Shown here in pieces: positions 13,401 to 24,321 of a stretch of 64,000 bases of DNA. The notes below the pieces were generated by a model. That model searched no databases. It was not told where the DNA came from and saw only the letters and a program-made list of their open reading frames with translations. The stretch spans positions 84,040,017-84,104,016 of the forward strand of contig NC_134949.1 in assembly GCF_965638725.1 (NCBI RefSeq). The letters are read 5' to 3'. Both the position numbers and the translations under genes were made by a program. The DNA comes from Aptenodytes patagonicus (taxonomy: Eukaryota > Chordata > Aves > Sphenisciformes > Spheniscidae). Position 1 is the stretch's first letter. Every line of letters begins with the position of its first letter.

Positions 13401-16400
13401 CTCAGGACCTGCTTCCTTTTTGAGGTAAATCATAAAGCAATGAGCCATAACTGAGACAGAATCTGTCCATTTAAATTTCTTCTCTTCATCTTGTGGAACT
13501 GTCTAGAACATACCACATGCTCATGGACACTGACAAACAGAGATTTGAAACCACGATCTCTTCCTCAGACAGGACAGTCTAGTCTCACATAGAAACTTCC
13601 CACAAACAATTATGACCTGAAATCTACCCAATGCTCCATCTTTCCTCGTGCAGAACTGTGCCCCGCAAGCCTTTCTCACACCACTAAGAACCAACTGATG
13701 CTCAAATGTAACTTTGTATAATGCCACCATAGAGCTTAAAAGCATTTTGCATTCAGAAGGGATTGTTACATAGCAAAAGCCTCAAAAACTACACTGGAAA
13801 TGCCAGTGTCATGCCTTGACACCAGTGATAGTTTATGTAGCCATTGGTAAGTCCCAACCAGAAAAAAATCAGAGCTTTCAATTGCTCTACAGGGGTTGCA
13901 CCTGAGAACACCAGCAGGTGAAAAGACAAGTGTCTATTCATCATACAGGCTCACAATGGATACAGAGCCTTTGAGGCTTTGCTTGGCACTGTTTGGGGGA
14001 GTGCCTGTTAAAAAAACGTGTGCCTTCATAAATTCATATTACTGTTTTCACTTCCCACTTCTTGTGATTTATTAGGCTAAATCTTCACCCACTGTGAACT
14101 GAATTGACTCGCTCATCTGACTGCAGCATTGTTACAGTATTTTAAAGCCAATGTAAGCTTGTTCAATAGAACAAAGATCTTGTTTGTTCTGATTTGCAAC
14201 AAATAAACCAGTAAGTTTTATGATATGCCCCGTAAGATGTTAGTTTTCTTTGGAATCTAAATTTAAACTAAATCAGTCTCTGGTCCCACCAAGGACAAAT
14301 GTTTTAAAACTGTTGCCAGCCATGCCTTTTAGCCTGCTGTCTCCCCTTTATAATTACTGATGTTGGCACTATACCAAGAACCATTTTCTTGGTGTATCAA
14401 TAGAGTTGTGTTTAATTTGACATTTTACTTTCTGAATAAAAAACTGGTCTCAGTCATGGCATCAGTTTCAGTAGGTATTTTTAAGCAACAGAATCAATTA
14501 TTTATGCATTTTAACAGCATTTTCCTTCCTTGGTCTCATTGAGAAAATCATTCAATAATTCTCCACTAAGTGATTTCCAGAAAGCAGGAGGTTATGTGCA
14601 ACAGACCACATCATGCTGAAAGGCTGAATCGGCCTGAGAATGGCCATCGAGCCCCATAGCTTTTCAAAGTGAGATCAAATCCAGATCAGAACCAGACACC
14701 TGGCTCCTCCTGCCTGATGCACACTCTAAAAAGAAACTCTGCGATCTCAGATTAGTTCCTAGTAGAAGCATTTGTCATCATGTTCCACGAGCAGAAGGAA
14801 AAGACAATCCTTTTCTTTCCACAGGCCTATTCTGAACATGTTCCCAGATTATGATTAGTTCACTCTGCTATGTTAACCTGCAAGAATTTGGGGAAACAGC
14901 TGCATAAACTATGTATTAAAATTATACACATCAATATTATATTGAATTAAATGTGCAATTCCCACATCTACATTGTATCTGTTCTCACCTGTTATCTAGG
15001 ATGGGATAATGTCACATGCATGAGGTAAATCTCCTGGCACACCCTCATCAGTGGGCTCATGAGAAGGTCACTGTACAGTGGAGTGCTGTCTATGTAGGAA
15101 ACTATAACCCCCTCAACTTCAAACACCGGCATTTTTGCCTCGTACCCTTGCTGTCTTCTCTGGTACAGTGATGTGGTCCACTCCCTTAAGTGGAAGGCTG
15201 CATCAAGATGTGAATTACTGAACACTTAAGGAAATTAGCTTCTGAGTCTTTTTTTTATCTGAACACACACTTTAAGGTGAGGATGGGGCAAGGTAAATGT
15301 CTCTGGTTTTGTCATGTCTGCTTATGCAGTCATTCTGCCGTAGCCACCTTCAGGTCATGAATTATTCACCAGATATAAGAAGACTGGGGCTCAATAAAAA
15401 CCTGTCAGGTTTCCAGGTCCCATTCAGATGCTAACATTAGCTTTCATCTTTCAGATAATACATATTCAAATTCATTTGCTAACCTATTATTTGACAAAGG
15501 AACTACAGGTCACATTAAAGTTAATTTATTAAATCACTTAACTGAAACCCCACACCAGCCTTTGGCTTTCACCTCTCCAAAACGTTAGCAGGCTATATCA
15601 CGTATCATTGCAAATGCTTTTCATTAGAATCAGCAGCAAAGGTGACTACAGTGCAGCACAACAGCTGGTTTTAAGAAAAGCAGGTCTCAGTCAACTTCAT
15701 TGCAAAGGCCCTTGAAACCTAGCTTTGCCACCACAACACTAATTCACAAGTCATGATGTGTGCATCTGCATGTTATAACCTTGCTTTGAAGGTCATGATG
15801 GCAATGCCTCATCATATAACATATTGAAGAAACATGATCAGCTTTTGATGCAGGATCACACCACCATTGTACTAACCAATTCCTCCTGTCACTTGTGTGT
15901 ATTAAAATCAGGAGGATGGAAACGTGGAAAGCGTTTCTCTGTTTGCACTTTAAAATCATGACCATAACTTTCATGAAGTTCACATGGTCATGTTCAGACA
16001 AGATGTAAGGAAACAGAAACAAACTCCTGTGACCATAGAAGCCTGCACACCCTCATTATTCCTGCACATGTAATGAAAAATCAGAAATGTGGTCAGAAAA
16101 AAAGAGTATACCAAAATATAGCAGAAAGTTTGCTCTGGTTTTCAACAAAGTAGCTTTTATATTTCTGTCCAGTGGGTAGACAAGTAGGTAATGTCAGATT
16201 TCAAGTATTTGTAACTTTCCTTTCTGTTTCTAAATTTGTTGAGGGAAATTTGTCACTTTCCCCCTTTTCAGATTTTTATCTCCAGCTTTGTCAAGCTCCA
16301 AGTATAGAAATGGTCTTTTCCAAAGTAGAAACAGTTCATTCAAGGGAGTTCCAGATGCATATAGGCTTTCTTCCTTCTTCTTTTAATGGGTGGTAGACAG

Positions 16401-17202
16401 TTATTACTCATGGAAGAGACTGGGACCATTTCTTCACTGTTGAATACGGCAGGTTTATCAGCAAAATAACCTGAAGAGTCCTCTTGCTAGATAGCTCACA
16501 CTGTAAGTTATTTTGCTGCAGTCATGCTACACCTGGCAGATTACTTGCTGTCCTATTTAAGTTTGCCTACCTACATCAGTGTAAGAACTAAGTTAGCCTC
16601 ACTGCTACTGAGGTATTACAAGAAGACATACAGTGTGTGGACCTCCAACCCCAAAATAAATTTAAACCTGATGATGATGACATAGCTGGTAATGACCAAA
16701 CTCTCAACATGCAGAGCCTTTCAGAAGCAGAAAGGTGACAACTAACCTGCCCCACATTTGAAACATCTCTGTGTAAGTTTTGGCCTCCAAGCTGTCACTT
16801 GATCTCCCATGCACTACCATGGCACAATAACGTGAAACTCTACCTGCACTACCTTATGCCACCTTACCCTAAAGAATTCTGAGGACAAATACATGACTGG
16901 GAAAGGCCCAAGTGTCCTCTCAGATCCATTGCCATAGGTTCAGTATTTTCTACCTACATTGCTAACTAATTTTGAACAGAGAAAAGAAAATTGGGAGGTA
17001 GAATTCCTCCTTTGGTGCTTCCTTAGCAAGCATAGACTCCTTGCTGTTCACAAGGCAAATACAACCCTGAGGTTCCCTAACTTCTGGCCAGTTTTCTATT
17101 TCTTAAAGCATACTTGAGTATACTTTGAGTGGATGTCAGAGGGGATCTTAAGGACAGCTCTTTAAAGAAGCCACACGTCAAAATGCCAAAACAAACCAAC
17201 AA
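4441..17202. other. 12.8-kb noncoding stretch
   Basis: No gene or mobile element recognised. It contains a short CA-rich patch near 7969-7990, a 10-bp tandem at 8281-8300, and an AT-rich block around 9220-9510. All open frames are below about 150 codons with chance-like composition. Conserved regulatory elements may be present but cannot be told without alignment. Confidence 0.5.
8281..8300 (+). repeat. Two-copy 10-bp tandem repeat
   Basis: The unit actaaattac occurs twice exactly. Minor local duplication. Confidence 0.85.
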
Positions 17203-17238
17203 CAAACAAACAAACAAACAAACAAACAAACAAAAAAA
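17203..17238 (+). repeat. (CAAA)n microsatellite
   Basis: About nine tandem CAAA units followed by an A-run and CA-rich sequence. It is simple sequence, not obviously attached to a retroelement end. A shorter (AAAC)n array is at about 3107-3125. Confidence 0.9.
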
Positions 17239-18842
17239 CCCCACCACAAACCCAAAACTTTAAACCCATACAAAAATTCAGGAAACAGATGAAAGCCTCA
17301 CTCAGAAAAGTCTCCCTGTAGGGTCACTGGAAATGTGATACTCGTATATAATTAGATCAAACATTATATGATAAAAACATAGATTAGACCCAATTTAGCC
17401 CAGAATTGCCTGATTTCTTCAGACACACAATTTCTCAATTTAATTCTGGAAGTCTTTCATCTCAAGCGCACAAAAGAAGTGGAATAAGAATAAATCCCAG
17501 ATGAGAATCTGCCTTCCTCACCCTGAAGTGAAGAACCTTTGGCACTGAACCACAGTAGAACTTGCACATAAACGCAGCAGAGAAAACATTGCTTTGACAC
17601 AATATTGCCCATATGAAATTGGGAACAGCACAAGAGGAGATGAATACAAAAAGTTTGCATAATAGAGAACTCTTAAAACAAGCTGTTAATTTTCTGGAAA
17701 AGTAATAGGCAATCTGCCTGCAAACTACTGATCCATAAAAAGACAAATAATTTTTAGTGAAACTACTTGAAGTGATTTTTGTCGAATCTTCTCTTCCAGG
17801 AGAAGAACTCACTCCCCCAACTCCACTCCCCAAACCTTAATTTTCTGGAACATACAGGAAGATTAGTGCATAAAGGAGAGAACATCTGTTTCTTTTCATG
17901 ACTAAACTAAAGATGGTTTCCTCTGTACAGAAGATTGCAGCCCTTAAGATCTTGAGACTGTAAGTATTTGTTATTTAAATGCAAGCTGCCAAGAATCTAA
18001 CAGGGCTTTATTTCCTTTTAAAATGAATGACTGAAGTTGCATTGTCAATCAGTTATCTTGCTTTATTCCTCTAGCACATGGGACAGCATGCAGGGGTAGG
18101 AGGGCAGTTCAGGTAATCCTCACATGATTTCAATCTTATCTTTTTTCTGGTTTTAACAGGCAACCTCTCCCACATGGTCAGCAGCATTCTGATATAGTTT
18201 CAACCAGGATTTTGTTTTGTTTTCCTCCTGGAATACCAGGGTGGCCCTAGGTATTGAGGCACTTTTTTTAACACACACATCACTGGAAAATCCTATTGGA
18301 AGCAAGTGTACCTCTGGTGCATACCATTAACACTGTGCGTTACAATTATATGGTTGTAGATGACAAGCTCTTTCCTCTTCTGAGGATTGGCATTGTTAGG
18401 GTAATTAATTAACCCAATACAATCTCAAGAGCAAGCCTCCTTGTTGAGTCTTGATGTTCCCAACTCTCACACTACTGTTAACCCCAACTAGGAGAAATGA
18501 TGGGGTTTGCATTCTGCCTTCTTAGATTGTTCCATTCATACGGTCGACATATTCTCTAAAGACAGGAAGGTCTTTTAAACATAAGCAAGGAAAAGCTGGA
18601 GCTGTCCCTCTCATAGCTTAATTTCTGCAGCCGAGGATTTAAAGGTGCCCAATGCCTGAAAATTTATGATTCAACCCACATATCCAAGATCCAATGAAAT
18701 GTATGGTGTCACTATCAGGCATTCACTACTTCAGTCCAGAAACTATTTTTGCCATTCTTCTCTATAGCTAGGACAAATAGATAAGCCAAAGAGAGAGCCA
18801 AAGCTATGAGGGTTTGGATAAATGCATCCTTATTACCTTTCT
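17239..18842. other. Noncoding sequence, nothing recognised
   Basis: The overlapping open frames on the minus strand at 17457-17833 have no recognisable motifs. No mobile element seen. Confidence 0.5.
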
Positions 18843-19076
18843 CAGAGAATCAGAGACAACAGGGCTGAAAGGGACTCTAAGATATCATCTAGACCATTTT
18901 TCTGTTCTGAATTAGGAACTGTTCTCTCTAGACTACTTTTGATAGATGTTAGTCTACCCTGTTCTTGGAAACTTCTGGCAGTTGAGACACCTCACTGTTC
19001 CCACACAGGCTATTTCAGGCTCTTCCTATTCTTACCATTAAAAAAGGACACCTGATTTCTAAGCTGAATTTCTTTT

Positions 19077-19565
19077 CATAAAATCATAGAGAGATTTAGG
19101 TGGGAAGGGACTTCTGGAAGTCTAAAGTCTAACCTTCTGCTCAAAACAGGGCTAACTTGAAAGCTAAATCAGGTTGCTCAGGGCTTTCTCCAGTTGAACT
19201 TTGAAAATTTCCACAATTTCTTTGGACAACCTCTTCCAGTGCTTGATGGGTTTCATTATGAGTATTCTTTTTCTCATATCTAGTGGGAATTTTCTTTGCT
19301 GTGAACTATGTCTGTTGCCCCTTAGCCTATCACTGTGCATCTCTGAGAAAGAAGAATGTGACCCTCTCTTCTCTAACCACCCAATAGGTAACAGGAGATA
19401 AGCAGTAATATCCCTGTTAGCTTTTTCTTCTCCCAGCTGAACAAAGCCAGCTCCCTCATCCTCTGCTCCTACATCATGAATCACCTTGGTGTTCCTCTGC
19501 TGGCCTTGCTTTCATTCACAAACGTCTTCCAGCACTCATCCCACTTCCAAAATGCCCCAAAGCAA
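19077..19565 (-). mobile_element. Old CR1 LINE 3' fragment nested in another CR1
   Basis: It begins at its 3' end with ataaaatcatagagag, then gggaagggacttctgg and ctgctcaaaacagggctaac. The recognisable CR1 coding tail follows on the minus strand (GWLEKRG, then KFPLDMRKRI and PIKHWKRLSKEIVE, all decayed). The CR1-like text ends near 19565. It is much more diverged than the copy at 1136-1857. Part of it (19422-19544) has a near-perfect inverted duplicate at 21165-21287. Confidence 0.75.
19422..19544 (-). repeat. Source arm of a 123-bp inverted duplication
   Basis: The reverse complement of this segment aligns without gaps to 21165-21287, with 121 of 123 identical bases by my count. Here it is continuous with surrounding CR1 sequence on both sides, so this is the original and the other is the copy. 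Confidence 0.9.
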
Positions 19566-19790
19566 TGTTGTCCTCCTCTTTGCCTGAAATCAAAACTCTC
19601 CTCACACTTTTCCTCTCCAAACTAAGCAAACGCAGCTCTTTCATTCTTGCCCAGAAGGCATGTTTTCTGAGCCTCGTTCTTGTTGCTCACGTGGGGACTT
19701 CCTCCAATCTGTGCTCATTTTCCTTGATCTGGAGACAGAGTGCACCAGCCAAGATCATGTTTATGCTCAGTACAAAGGAAGGATTATTTC

Positions 19791-21164
19791 AAGGATATTT
19801 CATTCAACATATTTATACATCCCAGGGTAACTTTAGATTTTTCCATTGTATTATGATTTTGCAGATTCATGGTCACTTTGCACTCCAGTGTAACTCTTCG
19901 GTCCTTTTCTGCAGACACATTGTTTCACCAGTCATTTTCCAGCTTGCATTTAGATTAAAATTGGCAATTATATCAGTTTAAGTCCACACACATTTCCTTG
20001 CTGAATTACATCCTAATTTTTTGGTCTTTTTTTTCCAGACCTGCAAAGGTTACCTTGAATTCCAACGTGGCTCCCCAAACTGCTTGCACCTCTTCTGCTT
20101 TCTCTGCTTCTCTTGATTAAGCTGACTTATGATTTTCACCATAGCTTACTCAGCTGCACATCTCAGGGATGGAGTGGTTCTCCCAAGAAAGAAGTGCTTG
20201 TACACAAATCTACAATTCTTCTCCTCCTTTTACTCAAAGTTCACTATTCAAGACTGCAATGAAGAAATACTTTCTGTCACTACAGAGCTGGGAACAAGAT
20301 TTGAAACAAATGGTTGCATTTCCACTGCACTTCTTACATCAACTTTATGCATAATATTGGTCATATTGGTCATATAGACCAAAACAGGCACTGGAGCTGG
20401 TAATCTTTAACCAGCCTGACATGTAACCAATGTATTTTACACATGCTCTGCTGGATAGTGTGTTGGCACTTACGCTATATATGTATGTCTCCTACCATGA
20501 TGTTCAAGAACTCCCACTCAGCTCAGACATGAGTTGGACAGACCTACCTATCAGAATGGACATCTGTATGAAATCTACCCACATCCCTAAAACCTACAGG
20601 TTCTTCTTACAGTCTTCAGAAGAAATAAAAGAATTCTTTTGTTTTGTTTTCAGAGAGAAGCTATTGACAATACTTCTTTAATAAACCATTTATTTTTAAA
20701 TTTATTCTTAAAACCAAGTTTGCTAGCATCCTAGAACCACCAAAACTTCTCTACACATTGAAGCATCACATATCTGAAAATGAATACCTTTTACCTATAC
20801 CTGATATATTCTTGGCACTTGCTTCAAAATCCATCAAAGTCAGTGGACTTGGAGGAAGAGGGAACAATGTGAGCCTACATGGGCCAAAAAGGTCCACTTA
20901 GAGTGATCTGATTCCAGGCTTAAGTCTCAGAGGAGAAATTGGAAGAAAATAAGCACAGGTTTTTTGCATTCCAGCTATTACTACTGGGTACCCATTTTAC
21001 AAAATATATTTGGCAACTATTTAAAATAACAAAAAACCACCCCAAAACAGCATATCAGAAAGATATCAGCCCAGTTGCATACTCAGCCCGATTGCAGGTT
21101 CCTTTCTCTATACTCAGCTTGACAGTCTGAGAATGATGACAAATCATTCTTTTTCTTCTGGAAA
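19791..21164. other. Noncoding sequence between the two duplication arms
   Basis: It separates the old CR1 cluster from the inverted copy at 21165. No genes recognised. With the arms it forms a potential large hairpin with a loop of about 1.6 kb. Confidence 0.5.
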
Positions 21165-21287
21165 GTGGGATGAGTGCTGGAAGACATTTGTGAATGGAAG
21201 CAAGGCCAGCAGAGGAACACCAAGGTGATTCATGATGTAGGAGCAGAGGATGAGGGAGCTGGCTTTGTTCAGCTGGGAGAAGAAAAA
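21165..21287 (+). repeat. Inserted arm of a 123-bp inverted duplication
   Basis: A near-identical inverted copy of 19422-19544, embedded in unrelated sequence. Only two substitutions separate the arms, although the source CR1 is strongly decayed, so the copy was made long after the CR1 inserted. The left flank has a perfect 7-bp fold-back (gaatgat at 21131-21137 and atcattc at 21143-21149). The left flank atcattctttttcttct (21143-21159) is a near inverted match to agaagaaaaatgat at the right end (21278-21291). Confidence 0.9.
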
Positions 21288-23772
21288 TGATGTTATGATT
21301 ACAAATCCTCCACGTATCTTACACCTATTTCAGTGGAGAATGAAAATGCTTCAGAGCAGTCATTCCGGAAGATTTCCTATAATGATGTTATCTGACTATG
21401 GGGCCTCTTCCTAATTATTTTTTTATATCCCATATCCAGGCAGATTTGCTTTCAGTGGCATCCACTGACTACATGGACTCTTTCACAGAGTAGAAGACAA
21501 TGTCCCCCATACTCTTCTTTTTGTCTGCCTTTCTCATTGTATCCCCACAACTTGTACCCCTACCTATCTGCCTCATGTACCCATTAAATCCTGTATTCCC
21601 TCCCATCACTTTGAGGTTAAGCTTATTAATGTTTTGACTGTTTACCTTCCAGGACTATATAGTACCTTCCCTCTCCAGCCCATGGCTGTCCTTGTGGTGG
21701 GAATTTCAGCCTCACAGAGGAAATCAAATAAAAGAGCAGGCGTGTGGCCTTTGCCAAGAGTCATTTCTGCAGAGACCATCTGGGGGGCCCTGCCATCGCA
21801 CAGAACTTAAATTGGGACCTTTCAGCAGCTTGTGATTTTACTTGAAAGAGAAAAAAAAAAACAACAGAGCTGTTGAGAGAAGTTTCCCAAGTGAAACTTA
21901 AGACTCAGAAGGCAAGGAAAGAAGGCTCTTCTTTAAAATATAAACTGCTATAAACTATAGCACTATAAACTGCTGCTCTGGAATTGAGATAAATTTAGTA
22001 TGGATTCATCACTAAGAAGTACATTTTCCTGGTATGTGAGCTATCTGTGAGCTTTTGAAGCTGTCTTCACTAGACTCTATAGAGGAGTAAACAGAATGGC
22101 ATGTATCTCTCTGTACACGTGCTCTTGCATGGGAAAATCCAATTTAATCCCCGGAATTTCAGCTCTCCATGTTCTGTTCTTAGCCAGGCAGCTGCTTTTA
22201 GAAAAATGTTTTATCTTCAAGCAAGACAAGGAGCAAACAGCATTGACTGCAAGTGATCAGAAGCAAAGTTTCTCCTGCAAACACCAAATGCTTTGAGCTG
22301 TTTCAAGCATCTGACTTCTGGTTAATAGTGTTGTGTGAGCAAAGGACAGCGGACAAGAGAGAAAGGAAAGAAATCAGAAATTAGAGGGCTGAATAGGGAT
22401 CTAAACAGATCTCTCTTTGTCACAGAGTATTCTTAAAGTAATTTCATGGTTTTCGAGTTTAAAGAACAATATACATGACAAAACACATCTACTTTGCCAG
22501 ATCAACTCAATGAGTCAAGAACTTTACATTTGCAATATTTGTTTTCCATGTTTCAGTGCTCTGCTGGCTGTCAAACTAAATGCACATTTCATGGTGCATG
22601 AAGCAAATCACTGGAGAGAAAGGGGAAAGAGCCACTGAGGTCACTGATCCTGCAGCTAATGTAAGGGCAGGTTTTGGTTTTGTCAGGTCAAGTTTTCTTC
22701 ATGTTGTGATCAGTTCAATCTCTTTGGCCTAGAATCCTCTCCCACTCACCTGATGTGAACCAGACTAACTTATCTGAAGACCAGCATTTAAACTTCTCGA
22801 AGTGCGACAAATAAAGAGGAGAGAGAAGTTTTTCCACTGGAAAAAGTTTTTTTACTTTGTGCATCTATTTTCACTTACACAGATTGAGTGCAACTTTGTA
22901 GTCTTTCACGCTCATTTCGTATTTGCACACCGTCAGATAAGTGTTAGGGTGGAGAACAATCTAAATTTAATCCCGTGTGAAAAACTAATTGTTGTTGGGC
23001 CACCTTGACCACCAAACATTAGTAGGGAACCACAATCATTCAATCTAAGTTTCACAGCAATAGATATAAAGATTATTTTCTTAAACATCTAAGTGTGAAA
23101 TACAATGAGTAAATAAAGAACAATTCACAGGGACAGGGAAACTTCATGGGATACAATAATACGACAACATATGCAATCAGTGATTATGTAGTTTAAAAAA
23201 AAGAAAATGTTTTTCCTTGCATTTTAAGAAGAAAGGATAAATAACTACAATCAAAAGGAAAAAAAAAAAAAAAACATTTTGAAGGACATTAAGGGCTAGG
23301 GCAGAAAATCTTACCTAATTTACCAAAGCTCAAAGACTAAGTTTTTGGGAAGGCTGGAATTTTTGCAGGTAGGAGTGTCTGCATAAACAGTGTTCACTAT
23401 CAGAACACTGTCCTGGTGCCAGACTGTTCTTACCTTGATCTACATAAGGGAATGAGATGCAATCACACCATTTTATCTTGATCTACATATAGTAAAAGCA
23501 TTTCGGTTGCTTATTTTGTGATCAAGATAATTCTTCTGACTTGTTAGAGCTCAAAATAACATGAGGTCCAAACTGGATCAATGCTACTTAAAGGAAATTG
23601 TATTATTTGAGTTATGTTCTGTGGTATCTGAAATATCAAAACAAAATTTCAAGTACTGACAGAAACCTTATTGTTGAAGATTATCATAAGTTTTATTGAA
23701 TCTTTCTATATTTTGTGTTTGTTAGTAGATAAGCAACTATAAGAACATCTTGATTTAAAAAGTAAGCCTCTA
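21288..23772. other. Noncoding sequence, nothing recognised
   Basis: Contains an A-rich run near 23260 and otherwise ordinary AT-rich intergenic sequence. Confidence 0.5.
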
Positions 23773-23820
23773 TGTTAACGTTATGTATGGGTTGCTGTGC
23801 TACTTGTTATCCGAGGCTGT

Positions 23821-23880
23821 GTTGCTTGAAGTCCCTATTCTCTGTACCGTGTTAGCCTTAGTCCTTATTTTCTGAACCGT
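23821..23880 (+). repeat. 30-bp tandem duplication in LTR U3
   Basis: Two adjacent 30-base units, each beginning gtt and ending accgt, match at about 21 of 30 positions. Tandem U3 repeats often act as retroviral enhancers; a function here is inference. Confidence 0.65.
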
Positions 23881-24030
23881 AACCAGAGCCCCTAGGTTCT
23901 ATTGTATATAGGATGAGTTATTTGACAACCTGGCAAGGCAGATATCTGGCTGGCCAACTTGGCAACAAAACTTACTTTTAAGGTGTCCTGAAGTGAACTG
24001 CCTTCATTAGAACATTAAAAGACATACCCA

Positions 24031-24070
24031 CAGGTCAAGAAGACCCTTGCCCAGGTGAAGACCCTTCCCC
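24031..24070 (+). repeat. About 20-bp imperfect tandem duplication in LTR U3
   Basis: The phrase caggt(c/g)aaga...gaccctt occurs twice head to tail, with a 2-3 base length difference. It lies inside the LTR upstream of its CCAAT and TATA boxes. Confidence 0.55.
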
Positions 24071-24177
24071 TGCGCAAGCGTAGTAACAGAAGAGAATGAC
24101 ACAACAGATATTATAATTATATGTAAATCACTAACCAATCACTGTAACTGGGAGTATACTACCTTGTAATTCTTGTG

Positions 24178-24184
24178 TATAAAT
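24178..24184 (+). promoter_or_regulatory. LTR TATA box
   Basis: The sequence tataaat lies 39 bases after a CCAAT box and about 70 bases before the poly(A)-type signal, the spacing expected of an LTR U3/R promoter. Confidence 0.5.
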
Positions 24185-24321
24185 GTAACGGTGATCTAGC
24201 CATAGGTGTGCTTGATTTGTGGAATACCACCTAGCACCCGGCGCCGCGATAAAGAATGCCTGCTTTCTAAAACTCCAAATTGAGTCGTAGAGAGTTTTTC
24301 ATCTGCCGACTTACGGTAACA

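Larger units (their letters stand above)
18843..19790 (-). mobile_element. Ancient CR1 LINE, interrupted by a younger CR1
   Basis: The stretch 18843-19076 has degraded CR1 3'-end phrases in minus orientation, such as gggctgaaagggact followed by a region like tcatctagaccat. From about 19567 to 19790 an older CR1 reverse-transcriptase region appears to resume, with ctctccaaactaagcaaacg and, further on, tcttgttgctcac. The two parts fit one old element split by the CR1 at 19077-19565. It is heavily diverged and the left and right borders are approximate. Confidence 0.6.
23773..24321 (+). mobile_element. Solo LTR of an endogenous retrovirus
   Basis: The 549-bp block starts tgttaacg and ends cggtaaca, imperfect terminal inverted repeats of the TG...CA kind. 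In order it has a CCAAT box (24135-24139), a TATA box tataaat (24178-24184), and a gataaa-type poly(A) signal (24248-24253) followed by a short GC-poor tail. U3 holds tandem duplications (23821-23880 and 24031-24070). No gag, pol or env sequence adjoins it, so it is a solo LTR left by recombination. I could not find a convincing target-site duplication, so the exact ends are uncertain by about 10 bases. Confidence 0.82.

Noticed and set aside
17457..17833. Overlapping 67- and 123-codon minus-strand frames.
   Set aside because: Composition is low-complexity and no domain is seen; probably chance.
19600..19981. A 138-codon plus-strand frame.
   Set aside because: It is partly the antisense of old CR1 sequence; there is no evidence of an independent gene.
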